Assembly: GCF_947331815.1 (NCBI RefSeq)
Contig: NZ_OX373462.1
Location: forward strand, 1,955,040-2,019,039
DNA: 64,000 nucleotides
Reading direction: 5' to 3'
Source: Cyanobacterium sp. uoEpiScrs1
GTDB lineage: Bacteria > Cyanobacteriota > Cyanobacteriia > Cyanobacteriales > Microcystaceae
Below the pieces are notes generated by a model. It saw only the letters and a program-made list of their open reading frames with translations. It was not told the DNA's origin and did not search any database. Position numbers and translations under genes: made by a program. This document shows, one piece after another, positions 59,845 to 64,000 of the stretch (the first letter of the stretch is position 1; every line of letters begins with the position of its first letter).

Positions 59845-61206
59845 TCAACCTTTCTTTAACTTCACTAGAAAAAAGCCATCCATTTGACGCTGATGGGGCA
59901 AGATCTGGATCCATCCCGACGGAGTTACCCAATTGAACAAAGATAAATGGGGTAATGGGGGTTCAATATGCCAAGTTGTATGGGTATCGAGAAACTGTTT
60001 GATAATCAATTCATTTTCTAAATAATTAAGAGTACAAGTAGAATATACTAATACCCCCCGAGGTTTTACCCAGGTTGCCGTTTTTTCTAATAATTCTTGT
60101 TGTAATTTTGATAGCTGTCGGACTCTTTCAGAATTATATCGCCAACGAATATCAGGATGTCGATGTAAGGTTCCTAGTCCTGAACAAGGAGCATCTAGTA
60201 AAACTCGATCAGCTATTGCAGTGAATTGGTCAAATTGACGGCTGTCTCCTTTTACAATCTGAATAGATTTTAGATTTAACCTTTGTACATTAGCTTGTAG
60301 TTTGTTTAATCTTGATGAAGTACAATCACAAGCAAAAATTATCCCTTTATCTTGCATTAATTCGGCAATATGAGTAGTTTTTCCTCCTGGAGCAGCACAA
60401 GCATCAATAATGACTTCCGAAGGTTGAGGGGCAAGCAAATGGGCTACTAACTGTGAGCTGCTGTCCTGTACAGTCCACCATCCTTCCTGAAATCCTGGTA
60501 ATTGTTTAATAGAGCCTATTTTTCCACTTAATCGTAATCCTTGACAGACATATTCTAGATCTACTACTTTAACATCAGCTTGCTTCAAATGGGTTTCAAC
60601 GGTTTCTATAGTAGTTGTTAAAGGGTTAATACGCAGATCAAGATGGGGCGGTCGATTAAACCAGTCACATAACTGTGCAGTGGTATCTTCCCCGAATTGC
60701 TGCAGCCAGATTTCGATAATCTCATCAGGAAAGCTATAAAAAATACCTAATTTTTTAACAGGGTTATCAGGTAGTACCAAAGGGTCAATCTTAGTCCTGC
60801 TTAGACGGATGTAGTGGCGTAAGATCCCATTTACTACGCCTGAAAGGGCTAGCAATTGATTTTCTTTGGCTAGCTCAACACTGGTGTTGACCGCTGCTGA
60901 CAAGGGAATATTGCTAAGATAGCGTAATTGGTAAAGCCCAAGGTGTAATATTAAACGAAGATTGGGAGGTTGTTGATGCGCATTTTTTTTACCTAGTTGA
61001 TTAATTAAAGCATCCAAAGTGCGCCGTCGTCGGATAATACCATATACTAATTCTGTGACTAGGGCGCGATTATTCGAGTCCAAATTAGTTTTATTGAAGG
61101 CTCGGTCAAGAGCAATATCAGTGTAAGCTCCCTGCTGTTCAATTTCCTTAAGAATCAATAGCACTAATTGACGAGGATTTACGCTTCCTGCTGCTGGTAT
61201 TTTCAT
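59845..61206 (-). CDS. rsmB: 16S rRNA m5C967 methyltransferase RsmB
   Basis: 453 aa. An N-terminal NusB-like RNA-binding domain (residues 1-150, with NPRQLVLLILKEIEQQGAYTD) precedes the SAM methyltransferase domain. DACAAPGGKTTHIAELM is motif I. The two catalytic cysteines lie in DAPCSGLGTL and YSTCTLN. The final block HQRQMDGFFLVKL is typical. It methylates C967 of 16S rRNA in E. coli. Start ATG 61206. Confidence 0.95.
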   Translation of the reverse strand: MKIPAAGSVNPRQLVLLILKEIEQQGAYTDIALDRAFNKTNLDSNNRALVTELVYGIIRRRRTLDALINQLGKKNAHQQPPNLRLILHLGLYQLRYLSNIPLSAAVNTSVELAKENQLLALSGVVNGILRHYIRLSRTKIDPLVLPDNPVKKLGIFYSFPDEIIEIWLQQFGEDTTAQLCDWFNRPPHLDLRINPLTTTIETVETHLKQADVKVVDLEYVCQGLRLSGKIGSIKQLPGFQEGWWTVQDSSSQLVAHLLAPQPSEVIIDACAAPGGKTTHIAELMQDKGIIFACDCTSSRLNKLQANVQRLNLKSIQIVKGDSRQFDQFTAIADRVLLDAPCSGLGTLHRHPDIRWRYNSERVRQLSKLQQELLEKTATWVKPRGVLVYSTCTLNYLENELIIKQFLDTHTTWHIEPPLPHLSLFNWVTPSGWIQILPHQRQMDGFFLVKLKKG

Positions 61207-62443
61207 AAATTTTACAAGGATATCTTTTTATTGAATAGAATACTTAAGCTAATATAGGCTAACTTAACGTTTTCCGGCTAACAATTTATTGGCTAGTACA
61301 TACTAAATATTACGATAAATAATTTTTAAAAATAGTTTTTTGGTACAATGTAACAATACTGATAAATGTATTTTTATTTATAAATAATTAAAGTTACTAT
61401 GTTAATAGTAACTTTCTTCTCTTATTACATAACAATATTGCGATAGGCTTTTGTAGAGATAGTTAGTAAAAAACTTTTAGATAAATATGTAACTTATATT
61501 TAATTTTAAAAATAGACAACTTTAATAGTTACTATTTATAGTATAGTTTTACTGATAAATATTTTTTTAATTTCTATTAAACTTATATGCTATTCATGAT
61601 TATTTCTTGAATATTTATCCTGTTTTTACTAATTTACATAATTAGCATATTTTTAGGATAGAGTTAAAGTCTTAACTTTTCACATATATCTAAACTTTTT
61701 ACAACTTTTTATTAAATTTAAAATTACATAATAAACACTAAATATAAGGTGGACTTAATGATAATAGCAATACAAAATAAACTATTTAGGAATTATTATA
61801 AGTGACTTATTTATATATATTATTTTTAGTTTTCATAGTACCGTTTATTGCTTTTAGAGCAAAATAGTATCTTCGTATATTTTCTCCCAAAGCTATCTAT
61901 ATTTAGTAATTTATACAATTTAACAATATTTGTAAAAATTGATATTTTAGTTTTAGCTTTTATTCAATGCAAATAAATTTATTCTTAAAAGAATCAATTT
62001 TCATAAATTAAAATAATTTGGTATTGTCATCAGTTTTATATTTAAAAAATTAAATATTTCTATATTTTTTATTAATATGTAATTTATCTACAAGCTGCAG
62101 ATTTAAAAAATCTTGTCGTTAAAGTTTGATAAAATTTCTCAAATTATCAAGTTGCTCTATTAATCGAATTTAATTTATTAATTATCCTCTTTTTTTCGTC
62201 CTTTTAGCTCAGTCTGATAGATTTTAAAATAAAGATAATTCAGACTACTAGGTTAGTAAATTTGAATAGTATTGTTCTTTTAGAACAAGATCTTCTCGAA
62301 AAAATTTTCTAAGTTAATTTTCCGCATAAATGCTCAGGTGAAGCTACAAAAAATTGTTAAGGACCTAGCCTCATTGAGGTTGACTTTAAAAGATGATTAT
62401 GCTGTTTTTAATAAAAATCATTTAAAGTACATTTATTGACTAA
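61207..62443. other. AT-rich spacer
   Basis: 1.2 kb. A perfect 11-bp hairpin (AAAGTTACTAT, GTTA, ATAGTAACTTT) lies at 61390-61415. A + strand open segment at 62284-62439 (VKLQKIVKDLASLRLTLKDD) ends 5 bp before the ftsZ stop but has no start codon. No other relic recognised. Confidence 0.45.
61390..61415. repeat. 11-bp hairpin
   Basis: AAAGTTACTAT and ATAGTAACTTT flank GTTA, followed by CTTCTCTT. Possible orphan terminator. Confidence 0.5.
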
Positions 62444-63709
62444 TTAACGCTTCGGAAAACGACGTTGTTGAAGAAAGTCTGGAATATCTAACCCCATGTA
62501 TTTAGGAGGTTCTGTTTCAGTAGCTTTGGTAGTTGAAGTATTATTTACTTTTTGTGTAGAAGAACTTTTTACTGTTTTTGAAGCCGTACTTTCAGACTCT
62601 CCACTAAAGCCCGTCGCAATGACTGTGATTACTACTTCTCCTTGTAACATAGAATCAATAACTGCTCCAAAAATAATATTCGCATCTGGATCAACTACAT
62701 CAAAAATAGTTTCAGCCGCTGTTGTTACTTCATGAAGAGTGAGATCGTTCCCCCCAGTAATGTTAAAGACCACTCCTTTAGCTCCCTTAATTGAGTGTTC
62801 TAATAGAGGGGAAGAAATTGCCTGTACCGCTGCATCATTGGCACGAGATTTTCCTGAACCTGTGCCCAGTCCCATTAATGCCGATCCTGCATCAGCCATC
62901 ACCGCCCTAACGTCCGCGAAGTCTACATTAACCAAACCAGGAATTGTAATAATGTCCGAAATCCCTTGTACCCCCTGTCGTAGAATATTATCTGCTGTCA
63001 AAAATGCTTCCTGTAAGGGAGTATCTGGAGGAATAACTTGTAGTAACTGGTTATTAGGAATAACAATCAGAGTATCGACGTTATTTTGTAGATTATTGAC
63101 TCCATCTGTTGCCTGAGTTGTACGCCTTCGTCCCTCAAAGGTAAAAGGACGGGTAACAACTCCTACAGTCAGACAGCCCATTTCCTTTGCAACCTCAGCA
63201 ACGATGGGAGCTGCTCCTGTTCCAGTTCCTCCACCCATACCAGCTGTAATAAAGACAAGGTCGGTGTTTTCCAAAGCGTGAGCGATTTCATCTCGAGACT
63301 CTTCAGCAGCTTGAGTCCCAATAGATGGGTTTCCTCCGGCTCCCAGACCTCTAGTCAATTTTTGTCCAATTTGCAAACGTTGAGGAGCAGCTGATTGAGA
63401 AAGAGCCTGGGCGTCGGTATTGATGGCCCAAAATTCAATTCCAGTTAAGGAACTTTCAATCATACGGTTAACCGCATTACATCCGCCGCCCCCAACACCA
63501 ACTACTTTGATTCTAGCAACGTTATTTGGCACTATCCTATTTCTCCCAGTCTCTTCTGTAAGGGACTCTGAAGGATCTTTCAATTGAGGCAAGAATGGAT
63601 TGTTATTGTGAACATGAGTATCTCCCATTGCACTTGATATTTCCGAAGATTGAGTATTATTAAGATTAAAACTTGAATTATTGGAAATCAATTTTTCACT
63701 AGATGCCAT
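62444..63709 (-). CDS. ftsZ: Cell-division GTPase FtsZ
   Basis: 421-aa tubulin homologue that forms the division ring. It has the long (~65-residue) Ser/Asn-rich N-terminal extension usual in cyanobacteria. The GTP-binding core begins [17 protein letters not shown] (about residue 67). The tubulin signature [12 protein letters not shown] is near residue 158 and the T7 loop [11 protein letters not shown] near 263. A Ser/Thr-rich linker leads to the C-terminal peptide [10 protein letters not shown], the docking site for partners such as SepF. Start ATG 63709. Fully intact. Confidence 0.97.
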   Translation of the reverse strand: MASSEKLISNNSSFNLNNTQSSEISSAMGDTHVHNNNPFLPQLKDPSESLTEETGRNRIVPNNVARIKVVGVGGGGCNAVNRMIESSLTGIEFWAINTDAQALSQSAAPQRLQIGQKLTRGLGAGGNPSIGTQAAEESRDEIAHALENTDLVFITAGMGGGTGTGAAPIVAEVAKEMGCLTVGVVTRPFTFEGRRRTTQATDGVNNLQNNVDTLIVIPNNQLLQVIPPDTPLQEAFLTADNILRQGVQGISDIITIPGLVNVDFADVRAVMADAGSALMGLGTGSGKSRANDAAVQAISSPLLEHSIKGAKGVVFNITGGNDLTLHEVTTAAETIFDVVDPDANIIFGAVIDSMLQGEVVITVIATGFSGESESTASKTVKSSSTQKVNNTSTTKATETEPPKYMGLDIPDFLQQRRFPKR

Positions 63710-64000
63710 TGTTATTGACGATTAACTAAGAGTGGTTGAAAAACAATTAGACGATAATGCGTATGATTAAACTTATAATATAGCTAATCAGTTTTTAATT
63801 TAGTAGTATTATATAATACATAGAGCACTTATCTATAAATGGAATAGTAAACTTCTCTATGCGGACTCGTCTCATCTTATACACTAAAAATCTAGTGGTA
63901 GTTTGTCAATCTTTATTACTCGATAAATATGCTTATTTTTGTTAAACGTGCAGTTAGAAGTCACCAATCAATGATTAAATTTAGCTTATAAATTTAAAAA
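63710..64000. other. ftsZ upstream region
   Basis: 291 bp to the window end with no gene. It should contain the ftsZ promoter, but no confident box pair could be chosen. Confidence 0.4.

Noticed and set aside
62496..63116. Open frames on the + strand opposite ftsZ
   Set aside because: They are shadows of the strongly conserved ftsZ codons on the minus strand and have no signals of their own.
1..64000. tRNA or rRNA genes, CRISPR arrays, intact IS elements, origin of replication
   Set aside because: I looked for T-arm/anticodon patterns, regularly spaced repeats, transposase frames and DnaA-box clusters and found none that held up.

Overview
The window is a low-GC stretch of a cyanobacterial chromosome that looks like a genome in reductive decay. 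Lineage: the protein set is typically cyanobacterial (NdhF1 and NdhD1 of NDH-1, Ktr potassium channel, true HemN, BFN/DUF151 nuclease, FtsZ with a long N-terminal extension, Gly-rich RRM protein, cyanobacterial-type RNase P RNA, Mini-RNase III, rpsP-KH pair). My sum of the accepted genes gives only about 38 kb of 64 kb coding. The rest is very AT-rich and carries several recognisable gene corpses. High protein conservation with low coding density fits a Crocosphaera/Cyanothece-related endosymbiont such as the spheroid body of a rhopalodiacean diatom. The denser UCYN-A genomes fit less well. This placement is inference; no rRNA or nif gene lies in the window.

Layout. 1-3.4 kb: end of a SpoIID/LytB-domain gene, then ktrB-ktrA. 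3.7-12.3 kb: GH13 alpha-glucosidase, a small unknown gene, leuB, gapN and aspS. 12.5-16.5 kb: a truncated tyrosine recombinase, a cold-shock-type RRM protein, an arsenosugar-type glycosyltransferase, an Fe-S aldo/keto reductase and a BFN nuclease. 17-24.9 kb: hemN with a dead gene in front, a SulP transporter, a short SepF-like protein, another dead gene, a STAS protein followed by mrnC, and a Tat-exported metallo-beta-lactamase-fold protein. 26-34.7 kb: nadA, secA, an M20 amidohydrolase and a nucleosidase-like protein. 35.8-44.9 kb: ndhF1, hsp20, a YbhN-like membrane protein, a Ycf46-type AAA ATPase pseudogene, an SH3 protein, arsS and a Rieske oxygenase. 44.9-48.1 kb: a 3.2-kb desert holding an ABC-ATPase relic and several long palindromes. 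48.1-64 kb: ndhD1, rpsP-khpA, mfd, rnpB, corA, a TerB-like gene, rsmB and ftsZ.

How it works together: retained functions are housekeeping (translation, secretion, repair, division), cofactor and amino-acid synthesis (NAD, heme, leucine), ion uptake (K+, Mg2+, an anion) and energy/redox metabolism (NDH-1 subunits, NADPH-forming GapN). Few operons remain; the clear ones are ktrB-ktrA, rpsP-khpA and STAS-mrnC. No photosystem, phycobilisome or carbon-fixation gene was recognised here.

I found no convincing new multi-gene system. The most notable non-gene signals are pseudogenes whose internal stops lie where Gln, Trp or Arg codons are expected, and a set of sequence-unrelated perfect palindromes in gene-free DNA that may be terminators that outlived their genes.
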